Below, in pieces: positions 18,231-27,833 of a DNA stretch of 64,000 bases. The stretch lies in contig OY762456.1 of NCBI GenBank assembly GCA_963665785.1, positions 2,418,001-2,482,000 on the forward strand, read 5' to 3'. Source of the DNA: UBA7455 sp026713185 (GTDB lineage: Bacteria > Pseudomonadota > Gammaproteobacteria > Pseudomonadales > Azotimanducaceae). How positions within the stretch are numbered: position 1 is the stretch's first letter; each line of letters starts with the position of its first letter. The position numbers and the translations under genes are program-made. The notes beneath the pieces are model-generated. The model saw only the letters and a list, made by a program, of their open reading frames with translations. It was not told the origin of the DNA and searched no databases.

Positions 18231-18551
18231 CTAATGAATGATGGGAGTGAATGTTTCCAGAGTTATGTTTATCACTCTGGGACCGAGAATCGTCAACCGG
18301 CCCTTGAAACGCTGTTCCCCGTCCGTCGCATATTCAAAACGGTATTCACGCCACATTCGCCAACGGTCATCCTGGTCCCGGCTCATCGACAACCTGATCA
18401 ACCCTACAGTCCGGTCCAGAAACTGCACTCCAAACCGGCCGCATTCCCTGCGGGCAGCTACCACAGCCATTTCCTTCGATCGTGCTGCAGCCTGCCAATA
18501 CAGCAAGGCAAGGCAAATACCCAGAACAATCAACATTTCAGACATATCCAC
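18231..18551 (-). CDS. DUF3301 membrane-anchored protein
   Basis: The 106-residue protein has one N-terminal hydrophobic helix (MLIVLGICLALLYW) followed by the conserved DUF3301 pattern: A-C spacing in AARRECGRFGVQFLDRTVGLIRLSMSRD and then WREYRFEYATDGEQRFKGRLTILG. The family is confined largely to gammaproteobacteria and has no established function. It is probably anchored to the inner membrane. An 11-bp perfect palindrome (18559-18584) lies directly upstream of its start and may control it. Confidence 0.82.
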   Translation of the reverse strand: MDMSEMLIVLGICLALLYWQAAARSKEMAVVAARRECGRFGVQFLDRTVGLIRLSMSRDQDDRWRMWREYRFEYATDGEQRFKGRLTILGPRVINITLETFTPIIH

Positions 18552-18558
18552 ATCTTAA

Positions 18559-18584
18559 CAATATACTCGTTATCGAGTATATTG
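18559..18584. promoter_or_regulatory. Perfect 11-bp inverted repeat, candidate operator
   Basis: CAATATACTCG at 18559-18569 is repeated as its exact complement at 18574-18584, separated by TTAT. It sits 7 bp upstream of the start of the minus-strand DUF3301 gene and about 80 bp before tRNA-Ser. No T-run follows on either strand, which speaks against a terminator. The symmetry suits a dimeric regulator. Confidence 0.5.
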
Positions 18585-18662
18585 CTCGACCATCAGGTCG
18601 ACTGCTGAAGACTACGTTAACCGGTATGTAATGCCGTAGCAATATTCAGCGCCTGGACAACA

Positions 18663-18750
18663 GGAGGGGTGGCAGAGCGGTTGAATGCACTGGTCTTGAA
18701 AACCAGCATGCCGAGAGGCATCCAGGGTTCGAATCCCTGCTCCTCCGCCA
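18663..18750 (+). tRNA. tRNA-Ser (anticodon TGA)
   Basis: The 88-nt cloverleaf has acceptor GGAGGGG pairing with CTCCTCC plus G-CCA. The anticodon arm is CTGGT/ACCAG with anticodon TGA at 18697-18699. A long variable arm (GCATGCCGAGAGGCATC region), diagnostic of class II tRNAs, precedes the T arm with GGTTCGAATCC. CCA is encoded. It reads UCN serine codons. Although its anticodon is TGA, it is not tRNA-Sec, which would need TCA and an 8-bp acceptor stem. Confidence 0.97.
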
Positions 18751-18877
18751 ATTGAAAGAGGTCATCTCTTGTTAAATGTACGAAAATCGATTGAGGTTCA
18801 ATTGATACATCTGGCAATTGCCTAAAAAATTTAACCTGATTGAATTTTGATAATTTATTCATCACTGTACCTTGGCC

Positions 18878-19372
18878 ATGAGTAACAAGAAATTCCATAT
18901 CACACTTGCCGGGGCTCGCACCTTACGGGATGAGTTGCAATTCCTGATGCGTACTGAACGGCCCAGGGTAACCGAGGTAGTGGCACATGCCGCAGCACTT
19001 GGGGACCGATCGGAAAACGCAGACTATATTTATGGCAAGAGACGTCTGCGGGCAATTGACCGTCGCATACGATTTCTGTCGAAGAGAATTGATAGTCTGG
19101 AGGTAGTGGACCGGAAACCGTCGGACCAGAGCAGGATTTATTTTGGCGCCTGGGTGAAAATTGAAGAAGAAAACGGGAAATGCAATGTCCTGCGAATTGT
19201 CGGTGAGGATGAACTGGACCTCAGAAAGGGTTGGATAAGTCTGGAATCGCCTATGGCGAAAAGTCTGATTGGCAAACAGAAGGGAGACTATTCACTGGTC
19301 CAACGACCAGATGAAAGCGTTGAGATTCACATAATTGATGTCAGCTATGAGCCATATGAGGATTCGACGTGA
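18878..19372 (+). CDS. greB: Transcription elongation factor GreB
   Basis: GreB enters the RNA polymerase secondary channel and promotes cleavage of backtracked RNA. The N-terminal coiled coil carries GDRSENADYIYGKRRLRAIDRRIRF, in which the acidic D and E pair at the tip is catalytic and the YGKRRLRxIDRR stretch separates GreB from GreA. The C-terminal FKBP-like domain holds the GxxDELD and ISLESPMAKSLIGKQKGD segments. I take ATG 18878 rather than the TTG at 18872. Its end overlaps the hisC start by four bases. Confidence 0.95.
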   Translation: MSNKKFHITLAGARTLRDELQFLMRTERPRVTEVVAHAAALGDRSENADYIYGKRRLRAIDRRIRFLSKRIDSLEVVDRKPSDQSRIYFGAWVKIEEENGKCNVLRIVGEDELDLRKGWISLESPMAKSLIGKQKGDYSLVQRPDESVEIHIIDVSYEPYEDST

Positions 19373-20442
19373 CACGGGAAAGGGACAACATTGCAGCAAT
19401 GGACGGTTATGTGAGCGGAGAGCAACCTGATAACATCCCCGGGTTGATCAAGCTCAATACCAATGAAAACCCGTACCCTCCGGCACCGGAAATCAACAAT
19501 GTCATTAATGCCTTCGATACTGAAAAACTACGTCGATACCCGCCCGCGAATGCCAATGAATTCCGGGACCTGGCAGCAGAACTTCATACCGTAAATCGCG
19601 AAAACATCATCGCTACCCGAGGTGGGGACGAATTGCTGCGCCTGATGATTACCACTTTTGTCAATCCCGGAGAGATCATTGGCGTCACGGACCCGACCTA
19701 CTCTCTTTATTCAGTGCTGGCCCGGATACAGAACTGTCCAGTGCTTAAAGTCCCCCTGGGTGCAGACTGGTCCCCGCCAGTGGAATTCGCTAAAAATATG
19801 AACGATGCAGGAGTGAAGCTAACCTTCCTTGGTAACCCTCATGCCCCTTCAGGCGTTTTACTGGACCAGGAGGCCATATCCCGGATTGCAAACGATCTCG
19901 ATGGATTATTGCTTCTTGACGAGGCTTATATTGATTTTGTAGACCCGGCGCGTCAATACAGATCCCCTTCCCTGCTGGATGATTTTGACAATGTTGTGAT
20001 ATTGCGTACGTTAAGCAAGGGATACTCTCTTGCCGGTCTTCGGTTGGGATATGGCATAGGCAGGGAACAGCTCATCCGGCCAATGATTGAGAAAACCAGA
20101 GACAGCTACAATCTGGATTGGTTGAGTCAGGAAATAGCCAGTACTGCACTGCGCCACCGAACCCATGCCGTTCATACCTGGGAACTCGTTCGTGATGAAC
20201 GTGTCAGGATGACCGGGATTTTCCGGTCGATGGGACTAGGAGTAAGTGACAGCGAGGCAAATTTCCTGCTGGTAACATTCCCGGACGGAAATGCAGAAAA
20301 CTGTTATGAGTTTCTGCGGAATCACGGTATTTTTGTGAGATATTTCCACCACAAAGCACTGAAAGACAAGCTGCGAATCTCCATCGGCGCCCCGCACGAA
20401 AATGATCGGCTTCTGGGAAGTATCAGGAATTTTCCGGGTTGA
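19369..20442 (+). CDS. hisC: Histidinol-phosphate aminotransferase
   Basis: The 357-residue PLP enzyme begins at GTG 19369, overlapping the greB stop (GTGA). HisC hallmarks are IKLNTNENPYPPAP, LRRYPPANANEFRDLAAE, ATRGGDELLRLM, LLLDEAYIDF and LRTLSKGYSLAGLRLGY, in which the Lys binds PLP and the Arg residues bind the phosphate. It converts imidazole-acetol phosphate and glutamate to histidinol phosphate. It is outside any his operon here. Many bacteria carry a second hisC-like gene for aromatic amino acids, so a second function is possible. The coupling to greB implies cotranscription. Confidence 0.9.
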   Translation: MTRERDNIAAMDGYVSGEQPDNIPGLIKLNTNENPYPPAPEINNVINAFDTEKLRRYPPANANEFRDLAAELHTVNRENIIATRGGDELLRLMITTFVNPGEIIGVTDPTYSLYSVLARIQNCPVLKVPLGADWSPPVEFAKNMNDAGVKLTFLGNPHAPSGVLLDQEAISRIANDLDGLLLLDEAYIDFVDPARQYRSPSLLDDFDNVVILRTLSKGYSLAGLRLGYGIGREQLIRPMIEKTRDSYNLDWLSQEIASTALRHRTHAVHTWELVRDERVRMTGIFRSMGLGVSDSEANFLLVTFPDGNAENCYEFLRNHGIFVRYFHHKALKDKLRISIGAPHENDRLLGSIRNFPG

Positions 20443-20450
20443 AGCTCCCG

Positions 20451-22832
20451 TTACGGAGTCCTGCCTCCCTCCATACGCTGTGACCATAAACGCGGATTGA
20501 GATCTCGCGCCAGAGAGATTTCCATGTGCCCTCCCGAATCAAACCGGACCAGCACTGCGCCAGCTGTTGCGGTGTTGATGACTCTGGCATGACGCAGCCT
20601 GTATCGCTGCATAACCTTTGGGTCTGGATGGTTAAATCTGTTGTTGATTCCGGAAGATACCACGGCCACACCAGGGAGCAGTTTATTAAGAAACCCGGGT
20701 GTGGAAGATGTCGCACTGCCGTGGTGAGGGGCGGAAATCAGGTCCATCATGGGCAGGTTCGAATCCACCAGAATAGATTCCGCCTGTGACTCAATATCAC
20801 CTGTCAGCATGACTGCTATACCCTGTCCGGTGATCTGCAGAAGACATGATTGGTTATTGGCATCGGCCGGTTCGTTAATGGCAAATATTGAAAACACAAG
20901 TTCATCAGCCTTCCATGTTGATGGTGTTACGCAGGAGACCGTGTCAGGTAAAAAATCCTGGTCACTGGCATAGGCTTTATCTACCGGAAAGTTCCTGATG
21001 ATGGCGCTGAACCCACCGGAATGATCATTGTCGCTGTGACTGACGATAAGGTGATCTATCTCCTTTATTCCCCTGCTTCTGAGATAAGGCGCCACAATCT
21101 GTTCTCCGGCATTGAAACCTGAACGAAATGCCGGACCGGTATCGTACAGAATGACCTGACCTGGTGTTTGTACCAGTACGCTCAGACCCTGGCCGACGTC
21201 CAGGAAGGTTATCTGCAATGGTTTTATTTCAGTCGGAATAAAATTGAACAATGGTAACAGACAGAACATTGATACCCACCTGGGAAACAACCCTCTCGGC
21301 GCCAGTAACGACATCACCCCGACCAGACTGATGGCAAGTACAGATAGATTCAGTGGACTACGGTAATAAACCAGATCGAAGCTGGCGGCGAATTCAATCA
21401 CCTGCCATGCTATGCCAAGTATGAATTCCACCAGTTGGATTCCCTGAACTGCCAATGACGGGAAGACAGGAATCATCACCTGAATTACCAGCAGAGGCGG
21501 TATTACCAGGATGCTGACCCATGGAATGACGAACATATTTGTGGGTAAAGACATCAGGGAAAACTGATACAGCAGGAATAGCAACCAGGGCATCATGCCA
21601 AGTGTCACAACCCACTGTGTCCGGACAGCCTGCATGACCCGGGTGAATACTGACGTATCCAGTAACATGAACGGACGCGCTGCAAAAGCATACAGAAGGC
21701 TGAAGACGGCGCCAAAGGACAACCAGAATCCAACGCTTAACACTGCAAAGACTTCCATCAACAACACACCAAGCATCGCCATGCAGAACATGGTCCGGAC
21801 ATCCATTCGCCTTCGCATGGATGTTGCCAGAGCAACAATAGCTGTCATGATAAAGGCCCGCTGGGCTGGCAATCCAAATCCGGCGAGTGCAGAGTAACAA
21901 CCCGTCAACAGTACTGTCAGCAGTCCAACCCAGCGGATTGGCAGAGGCAAAAAAGCCAGTAGTTTGTAGGCAATGGCTGCAACAAGACCCACATGCAATC
22001 CTGAGATGACAAATAGATGATTGGTGCCTGTTTTGGAGAGCAGTTGCCAGTCGGCGGAAGAGATACCGGACGAATCGCCGATGGTCAGAGCAGTCAGTAA
22101 CCCCGGATAATCAGAAACCCCGGTTTCGTTGTTGATAGTGGCTTGATGGATAAAGTCACGGATATTCATCCTCAACCTGTTATGTAACTCGACGACAGGG
22201 TTTCTACCCAGAAATTTCGCGGTATCCGGGTTTCTGACATATCCCGACCCAACAATTTCCTGCATGAAAAGCCAACCTTCATAATCAAACATTCCGGGAT
22301 TGACGGAACCCGACGGTCGGCTGAGTTTTATCAAAAACTGCCATTTGTCACCTGGAACAGGATTCAAAGGACAGCGATAACAGGACAACACAACCAGCCC
22401 GGCAAATGCCTGATCAGGTATCGGGGATGAACCCTGTTCCAATCCATAAGTGTCGTCGACACGAAATCTGAAACGGATATTGCCATTTTCGCTGCGAGGT
22501 AAACCGACAACCATACCGGTTACTTGTATTTCCACACCTTCAAGAAGTACCGGCAATTCATTGTCCAGTCTGACATTTGCAGTAGACAAGCTGAACAATG
22601 CTCCCAGGAAGAAACCACTCAAGGGTCTCAGAAGTCTGTGACCCAAACCGAAAACAGCAAGAGGCAGTCCAACCAGCAGGGGTTCAAAATCCACGATTAC
22701 CGGTGAATGGGCAACGCAAACAACGGCGGACAGAAAAAAAAGAATTGCAATGTTCACCCATAAAATGCCTGCTTGACCCGTGACTGTTGTACACTTGCAC
22801 AGAGGTGTTATCTGTAAGCCCGTGCTGTACAT
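20451..22832 (-). CDS. comEC: ComEC/Rec2 DNA uptake channel
   Basis: The 793-residue polytopic protein forms the inner-membrane pore that takes up single-stranded DNA in natural competence. The N-terminal third has two to three spans and a DUF4131 OB-like part with CYRCPLNPVPGDKW. The competence domain carries LTIGDSSGISSADWQLLSKTGTNHLFVISGLHVGL and FGLPAQRAFIMTA. The C-terminal part is a metallo-beta-lactamase domain with ITFLDVGQGLSVLVQT, DHLIVSHSDNDHSGGF and SAPHHGSATSS. The start is unsure; several Met codons precede the first span. It lies tail to tail with hisC and is divergent from the DUF2062 gene. No other competence gene is present. Confidence 0.92.
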   Translation of the reverse strand: MYSTGLQITPLCKCTTVTGQAGILWVNIAILFFLSAVVCVAHSPVIVDFEPLLVGLPLAVFGLGHRLLRPLSGFFLGALFSLSTANVRLDNELPVLLEGVEIQVTGMVVGLPRSENGNIRFRFRVDDTYGLEQGSSPIPDQAFAGLVVLSCYRCPLNPVPGDKWQFLIKLSRPSGSVNPGMFDYEGWLFMQEIVGSGYVRNPDTAKFLGRNPVVELHNRLRMNIRDFIHQATINNETGVSDYPGLLTALTIGDSSGISSADWQLLSKTGTNHLFVISGLHVGLVAAIAYKLLAFLPLPIRWVGLLTVLLTGCYSALAGFGLPAQRAFIMTAIVALATSMRRRMDVRTMFCMAMLGVLLMEVFAVLSVGFWLSFGAVFSLLYAFAARPFMLLDTSVFTRVMQAVRTQWVVTLGMMPWLLFLLYQFSLMSLPTNMFVIPWVSILVIPPLLVIQVMIPVFPSLAVQGIQLVEFILGIAWQVIEFAASFDLVYYRSPLNLSVLAISLVGVMSLLAPRGLFPRWVSMFCLLPLFNFIPTEIKPLQITFLDVGQGLSVLVQTPGQVILYDTGPAFRSGFNAGEQIVAPYLRSRGIKEIDHLIVSHSDNDHSGGFSAIIRNFPVDKAYASDQDFLPDTVSCVTPSTWKADELVFSIFAINEPADANNQSCLLQITGQGIAVMLTGDIESQAESILVDSNLPMMDLISAPHHGSATSSTPGFLNKLLPGVAVVSSGINNRFNHPDPKVMQRYRLRHARVINTATAGAVLVRFDSGGHMEISLARDLNPRLWSQRMEGGRTP

Positions 22833-22952
22833 CAGGTACAGGATTATTCAGTCAATACTTGTGAGTAATTGCAGTAATGACATACAGTTGTCAGCGAGTG
22901 AATGACAATTCCAGAAACAATGCTTAAAGTATTTCTTTAGTGTACAAATGCC

Positions 22953-23480
22953 ATGAAGTTCATCAAAAAACGACTGCCATCAAGGCAACAACTTCGGGAA
23001 TTCAGATCGATAAAATTCCTTGGTGAGGTCATTTTCGAACCCAACCTCTGGCACTTCAACAGGTATTCCGTATCAGTTGCCACCTTCATTGGAATTTTTT
23101 GTTGCTTTTTGCCAATTCCTTTTCAGATGATTCCCTGTGTATTGCTGTGCATCTGGCTGCGTTGCAATGTTCCCCTTGCCATCGCACTGGTCTGGATAAG
23201 CAATCCGATTACTTTACCCCCGTTGTTTTATTTCACCTACCGGCTGGGCACATTGATTCTGGGCGAACCGGAAACAGTTGGTTCCATCGAACTGTCATTG
23301 ACCTGGTTATCGGGACAAATGGAAGTTGTCTGGCAACCGCTGATCCTGGGTTCACTGGTCTGTGGAGTGTCACTCGGCAGCCTGTCGTTCGTGCTGGTCA
23401 GATTGTACTGGCGTTGGAAGATCGTTCATTACCGGGCAAAGCGAAGAGCACGGAATAATCTAGGAGTCACTCGTACCTGA
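22953..23480 (+). CDS. DUF2062 membrane protein
   Basis: The 175-residue protein contains the DUF2062 signature: WHFNRYSVSVATFIGIFCCFLPIPFQM followed by ALVWISNPITLPPLFYFTYRLG, with three or four hydrophobic helices and a basic C-terminus. The function is unknown. In gammaproteobacteria this gene is commonly found between comEC and the lol genes, as here. Its last 14 bases overlap the 3' end of lolE on the other strand. Confidence 0.88.
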   Translation: MKFIKKRLPSRQQLREFRSIKFLGEVIFEPNLWHFNRYSVSVATFIGIFCCFLPIPFQMIPCVLLCIWLRCNVPLAIALVWISNPITLPPLFYFTYRLGTLILGEPETVGSIELSLTWLSGQMEVVWQPLILGSLVCGVSLGSLSFVLVRLYWRWKIVHYRAKRRARNNLGVTRT

Positions 23481-24669
23481 GAACCTCAGCCGGTCTGATG
23501 GAAGCTGCACGGTATGCGGGATAAATCGTCGCGATCAGACTGATCACGAGGGAAGCGCCCAGAACCACGGCGATATCACTGTAACGAACATCAGTTGGTA
23601 TCGTATCAAAATAAGTACCAGCCAGCATCCTGACACCAAACAGTGATTCCAGTTGATTCACTACTTCGGGTATGTTGTACGCCAGAGGAATACCGATCAC
23701 TGCCCCGAAAACTACACCAAGAATACCGATCAACGCTCCCTGGATTACGAATATCATGGTCACTCCCCGGCTGGACATTCCGCAGGTTTTAAGGACTGCG
23801 ATGTCGGCCTGCTTCTCCTTTACCAGCATACTGAGGCTGGATACGATGCTGAAGGCTGCTATGCCAACAATGAGAATCAGTAGAAGGAACATCATGATCT
23901 TTTCCATCTTGACGGTTCTGAAGAAGTCACCATACTCTGATGTCCAGTCAGTCACTTGACCACCGAAGAGTTTGTTGATCTGCCGGCCGATTGTGGGAGC
24001 GGCAAAGAAATCATCAACTTTCAGTCGAAAACTGTTAACCGGCCTGTCCAGCGCTTTCTGCAACTGCATCGCATCCATCAGGGCTAAACGATAATCCAGG
24101 TCTGAGTCGAGTTGGAATGTACCCGTCAGTTTTGCGTTCAACACAACAGTCCGGATGCGGTCTCCAATCATTACCGGAATTAAAACCGTCACCGGATCAC
24201 TTTTCTTTACCCCCAGTCGAAAGGCCAGTGACTGTCCAAAAACAATTCCGAGTCTGACTGTGGACAACATATCAAGATTACCGGATACCATTTGTTCCGG
24301 GATGATGGATATCGTCTTCTCCAATGAGGGTTCAATACCGTACAGGCCGACCAGTTCACTGTTGGAAGAGGACCCATTGATAAGCAATGCGGAATGCCTT
24401 GAGAACCGGCTGACACCGGCGACACCGGTTATATCACGGAGTTCGTCTGGTGAGACGTCCGCGTCGGTAACGATGATATGAGGAATCGCACCTAAAATCC
24501 GGCGTTCCAGTTCAGCACCAAATCCGTTCATGACTGAAATAACAACGATCAATGCAATCACGCCCAGGGTGAGTCCCAGAAGGGAAATCCAGGTCATGAA
24601 TGATAAAAACCTGTTGTCACTTCTGGCACGGGAATACCGGATGCCGATAAAGGCCGTCGTGCCGATCAT
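23467..24669 (-). CDS. lolE: Lipoprotein-releasing ABC permease LolE
   Basis: The 400-residue permease has an N-terminal span (FLSFMTWISLLGLTLGVIALIVVISVMNGF), a large periplasmic domain and three C-terminal spans forming the FtsX-type fold, with the motif VLKTCGMSSRGVTMIFVIQG between them. With LolC and LolD it extracts lipoproteins from the inner membrane and hands them to LolA. It is the last gene of lolC-lolD-lolE and overlaps lolD by four bases. LolE and LolC are paralogues; the label follows gene order. Confidence 0.9.
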   Translation of the reverse strand: MIGTTAFIGIRYSRARSDNRFLSFMTWISLLGLTLGVIALIVVISVMNGFGAELERRILGAIPHIIVTDADVSPDELRDITGVAGVSRFSRHSALLINGSSSNSELVGLYGIEPSLEKTISIIPEQMVSGNLDMLSTVRLGIVFGQSLAFRLGVKKSDPVTVLIPVMIGDRIRTVVLNAKLTGTFQLDSDLDYRLALMDAMQLQKALDRPVNSFRLKVDDFFAAPTIGRQINKLFGGQVTDWTSEYGDFFRTVKMEKIMMFLLLILIVGIAAFSIVSSLSMLVKEKQADIAVLKTCGMSSRGVTMIFVIQGALIGILGVVFGAVIGIPLAYNIPEVVNQLESLFGVRMLAGTYFDTIPTDVRYSDIAVVLGASLVISLIATIYPAYRAASIRPAEVLRYE

Positions 24670-25364
24670 TCTGTACCGGTATCCGGTTTATTCAGTACAC
24701 CGTTATGTAATGTCAGTATACGATCCATACGGTTCGCCAGGTCGTGATTGTGTGTCACGATGACAAAAGAAGTCTGCAACTCACTGGACAGAGACATGAT
24801 CAGTGAATTGACATCATCTGCGGTCTTTTCATCGAGATTACCCGTCGGTTCATCGGCCATAACGCAAAGAGGATCGCCTACCAGGGCTCTGGCAATCGCT
24901 ACCCGTTGTCTTTCACCACCGGAAAGTTGGCCTGGTTTGTGTTTCAGCCTTTCTGAAAGTCCAACCTGATCAAGCAGACTCCCTGCTTTAGCAAGTGCAT
25001 CTGTTCTGGATTCTCCCCTGATCAACAATGGCATGGCTACATTTTCGACTGCAGAGAAATCTGACAACAGGTGGTGGAACTGGTACACAAAACCCAGAGA
25101 ACGGTTGCGCAACATATCCACCTCGGACTCCCGAAGTGATATCAGCGATTTTCCGCCAATGATGATCTCACCCTTATCGGCGACTTCCAGACCACCCAGG
25201 ATATGCAGCAGAGTACTTTTGCCACTGCCAGATAATCCAACGATAGCCACACGTTCTCCGGTGAAGACCTCAAGGTGGGCGCCAGTGAGCACTGCGATGG
25301 TTTTACTCCCCTGGGTGAACGACTTGTGCACGGACCTGGCAATCAGAACGGGTTCAGGACTCAT
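24666..25364 (-). CDS. lolD: Lipoprotein-releasing ABC ATPase LolD
   Basis: The 232-residue ATPase has Walker A GLSGSGKST, Q-loop FVYQFHHLLSDFSAVEN (the FHHLLP-like stretch is typical of LolD), the ABC signature QLSGGERQRVAIARAL, Walker B VMADEPTGNLD and switch His in VTHNHDLA. It powers the LolCDE lipoprotein sorting complex at the inner membrane. It overlaps lolC by 11 bp at its start and lolE by four bases at its end, so translation of the three is coupled. Confidence 0.95.
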   Translation of the reverse strand: MSPEPVLIARSVHKSFTQGSKTIAVLTGAHLEVFTGERVAIVGLSGSGKSTLLHILGGLEVADKGEIIIGGKSLISLRESEVDMLRNRSLGFVYQFHHLLSDFSAVENVAMPLLIRGESRTDALAKAGSLLDQVGLSERLKHKPGQLSGGERQRVAIARALVGDPLCVMADEPTGNLDEKTADDVNSLIMSLSSELQTSFVIVTHNHDLANRMDRILTLHNGVLNKPDTGTE

Positions 25365-26625
25365 ATTGCAATGCCTCTACAGGGTGCGCCTGTGCCGCCT
25401 TACCTGCGGGATAGACAGTGGCTGCAAGGCAGATCAGGAAGGAGACCGATGCCACCAGAAACATATCACCCAATCGAATGTCAACGGGCAGATACTGGAT
25501 AAAGTACTCGTCCATCAGACCGAGGCCGAGTACATCGTCCACACTGCTGACAATATCGCTGATAACCAGTGACATCAGAGTCCCGACTACCAGGCCAAGG
25601 ATGATGCCTGCAGCCCCTACAAGCAGACCATGCAGGATAAAGATGAGACGTACCGCGTTTGATGATGCACCTACTGTTCGAAGAATAGCAATGTCTCCGG
25701 TTTTCTCTTTCACTACCATCAACAGATTTGAAACCACATTGAATGCAGCAACGGCAACCAGCAACATCAACATCAGAAACATGGTTTTTTTCTGCATGAG
25801 AATTGCACCATACAGATTTCCATGGCGACTCCGCCAACTCTCCCCGAAGAGTTCATGTTGACTGGTGGTAATCAATTCACCAATGGTATCCCGAGAAGAA
25901 AACAGATCGGAAGTAAGCAATCGGAATCCTTCCGGGCCATGTCTTTTCTGAATACGCCGCAGGTCATCAATAGCAACATAAACCTGTGTCTTGTCTGCAT
26001 CGGTACCTGTTTCAAAAATACCTGAAACGGTAAACTGCCTTGTTACAGGCAGAGGTCCAACGAGTGAAATCCGTATATCAGGCAATACAAATGTCACAGT
26101 GTCGCCAACTCCTGTCGAAAGCTGTGTTGCCAGTCGCCGACCCAGGACCATGCTGAATCTGTCGACACCAAGCCTGTCCATGGATCCTGCAATAAAAAAC
26201 CGATCGAGAATCGAAACTTTTTTTTCCGCTTCAGGGTCAATCCCCGTGATGGAGACCCCTGCCATATCGCCATTAGCCAGCAACAGTCCCGTTTCTTCAA
26301 AAATGGGGGCGACGGCTATTACATCAGGATGTGAAAGAATATATTGCATGGTTTTCTGCGAATCCATTGATGCGTCAGGAAGGTAGATCACACCGTGCGG
26401 CAATATTCCAAGCACCCGTTTCTCCAGTTCCCTTTCAAATCCATTCATCACAGACAATACGATTATCAGGATGGCGACACCAAGGACCAATCCCAAACCT
26501 GAAATCAGTGAGGTAAAAGAAGTCAATCTGTCGCCGGTACCCGACCTTGTGTAGCGCGCAGCCACTATAAACCGCCAGTCTTCAAACAAAAGACGCTCCA
26601 TCCTGAATCGAGGGACAGACCGCAC
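25354..26625 (-). CDS. lolC: Lipoprotein-releasing ABC permease LolC
   Basis: The 423-residue permease starts MRSVPRFRMERLLFEDWRFIVAARYTRSG, typical of LolC/LolE, with one N-terminal span, a periplasmic domain and three C-terminal spans. VLSVMNGFERELEKRVLGILPHG is conserved, and AILRTVGASSNAVRLIFILHGLLVG matches the coupling region. First gene of the lol operon, with the promoter expected in 26626-26720. If Met at residue 9 is used instead, the product is eight residues shorter. Confidence 0.93.
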   Translation of the reverse strand: MRSVPRFRMERLLFEDWRFIVAARYTRSGTGDRLTSFTSLISGLGLVLGVAILIIVLSVMNGFERELEKRVLGILPHGVIYLPDASMDSQKTMQYILSHPDVIAVAPIFEETGLLLANGDMAGVSITGIDPEAEKKVSILDRFFIAGSMDRLGVDRFSMVLGRRLATQLSTGVGDTVTFVLPDIRISLVGPLPVTRQFTVSGIFETGTDADKTQVYVAIDDLRRIQKRHGPEGFRLLTSDLFSSRDTIGELITTSQHELFGESWRSRHGNLYGAILMQKKTMFLMLMLLVAVAAFNVVSNLLMVVKEKTGDIAILRTVGASSNAVRLIFILHGLLVGAAGIILGLVVGTLMSLVISDIVSSVDDVLGLGLMDEYFIQYLPVDIRLGDMFLVASVSFLICLAATVYPAGKAAQAHPVEALQYES

Positions 26626-26723
26626 TGTCTTGTAAAAAAGAGCGACAGTTCGCGCTGTCCTGTTGTAGACCGGATTCTCTCAAACAATTCACCAATAAAC
26701 GACTCATGAAAGCTGCCAATCAA

Positions 26724-27743
26724 TCACCTTGCCTTTACATCCTGCAGATAAGTATCCATTGAAGGCGAACGTTTCTCTACAAATCCATTAACGGACTTGA
26801 TTATAAACAGAACAGACAGCTTCTGTTTTATTGCCAGTGACATCCCGTCATCCGGACCAAGAACATTGATGGCAGTGGCGAATCCATCGGCCATGGCGGC
26901 GGATTCATGAATTACGGTCACAGACGCCAGATGATGGGTCACTGGTTTTCCCGTTCGAGGGTCTATTGTATGAGAATAGCGTTTGCCATCAATTTCACGG
27001 TAATGACGATATTCTCCGGATGTCGCCATGGCCAGATTGTCAAGAGGCAGAGTACGGAAAATTGATCTCTCAAGGCCTGCAGGTTTTTCTATCGCAATCA
27101 GCCAATGTTTTCCCCGGTCGTTGACGCCCCTTGCCTTCAGTTCCCCGCCAATTTCCACCAGATGATTCTCAAGCCCTTTCCGGGACAGCAATTGGCTGAT
27201 TCTGTCTACAGCATATCCCTTGGCGATACCGGAAAGATCAATTTGAAGTTCAATCTGTCTGGTCAGTGTTCCGTTTTGAATATGTAGATGATTAATTCCT
27301 GTTTGCAAGAGTGCTTCATCAATCCGGGCTTCAGTCGGTATACCATCAGAAACAGCATCGGGACCAAAACCCCAAAGATTCACCAGTGGCCCCATGGAGA
27401 CATCAAAAGCACCATCACTGATTTGATGTATGAGAATACTGAGTTGGAGTACGCGAATCAGTTCGTCCGGTACTGGCATGGGTTGACCTGTTGGAGAACG
27501 ATTGAAAACTGACAGGTTGGAATCGTGACGCCAGGTGGACATAATCCGATTGATCAAGGTCAGTTCACTCTCTAATTCAATCTCCAGAGCTTTCTTGTCC
27601 AGCGATTGATCCGTGGCAACCTTCACCTGGTAAGCTGTCCCCATGGTGGACCCGGAAACGGTTACCATTGATACCCTGCTGCAGCCACTGCATACTGTGA
27701 ATATCAACATCAGGTTCAGCCAATTTTTAAACAGATTTTTCAT
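26724..27743 (-). CDS. apbE: FAD:protein FMN transferase ApbE
   Basis: The 339-residue lipoprotein has a lipobox (MLIFTVCSGCSRVSM) and the ApbE core: GSTMGTAYQVKVA, DLSGIAKGYAVDRIS, LVEIGGELKARG, and YSHTIDPRTGKPVTHHLASVTV. A glutamate-lined Mg site and the His-Thr-Asp segment match the flavinyltransferase family. It attaches FMN from FAD to threonine of exported flavoproteins such as NqrC, NqrB and RnfG; no such target is in the window. It is upstream of nothing on its strand and about 90 bp from the divergent PLP enzyme. Confidence 0.93.
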   Translation of the reverse strand: MKNLFKNWLNLMLIFTVCSGCSRVSMVTVSGSTMGTAYQVKVATDQSLDKKALEIELESELTLINRIMSTWRHDSNLSVFNRSPTGQPMPVPDELIRVLQLSILIHQISDGAFDVSMGPLVNLWGFGPDAVSDGIPTEARIDEALLQTGINHLHIQNGTLTRQIELQIDLSGIAKGYAVDRISQLLSRKGLENHLVEIGGELKARGVNDRGKHWLIAIEKPAGLERSIFRTLPLDNLAMATSGEYRHYREIDGKRYSHTIDPRTGKPVTHHLASVTVIHESAAMADGFATAINVLGPDDGMSLAIKQKLSVLFIIKSVNGFVEKRSPSMDTYLQDVKAR

Positions 27744-27833
27744 GATAACGGTTGCTGATTGATCAGGTAGACTGGTCCTCGCGATCTATCCTGGTGTTTA
27801 ATGCCAATGACCAACTGACCAGCTTCACTGCAA

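Noticed and set aside
18663..18750. tRNA with anticodon TGA considered as tRNA-Sec
   Set aside because: Reading UGA needs anticodon TCA; this one has a 7-bp acceptor stem and is a normal tRNA-Ser.
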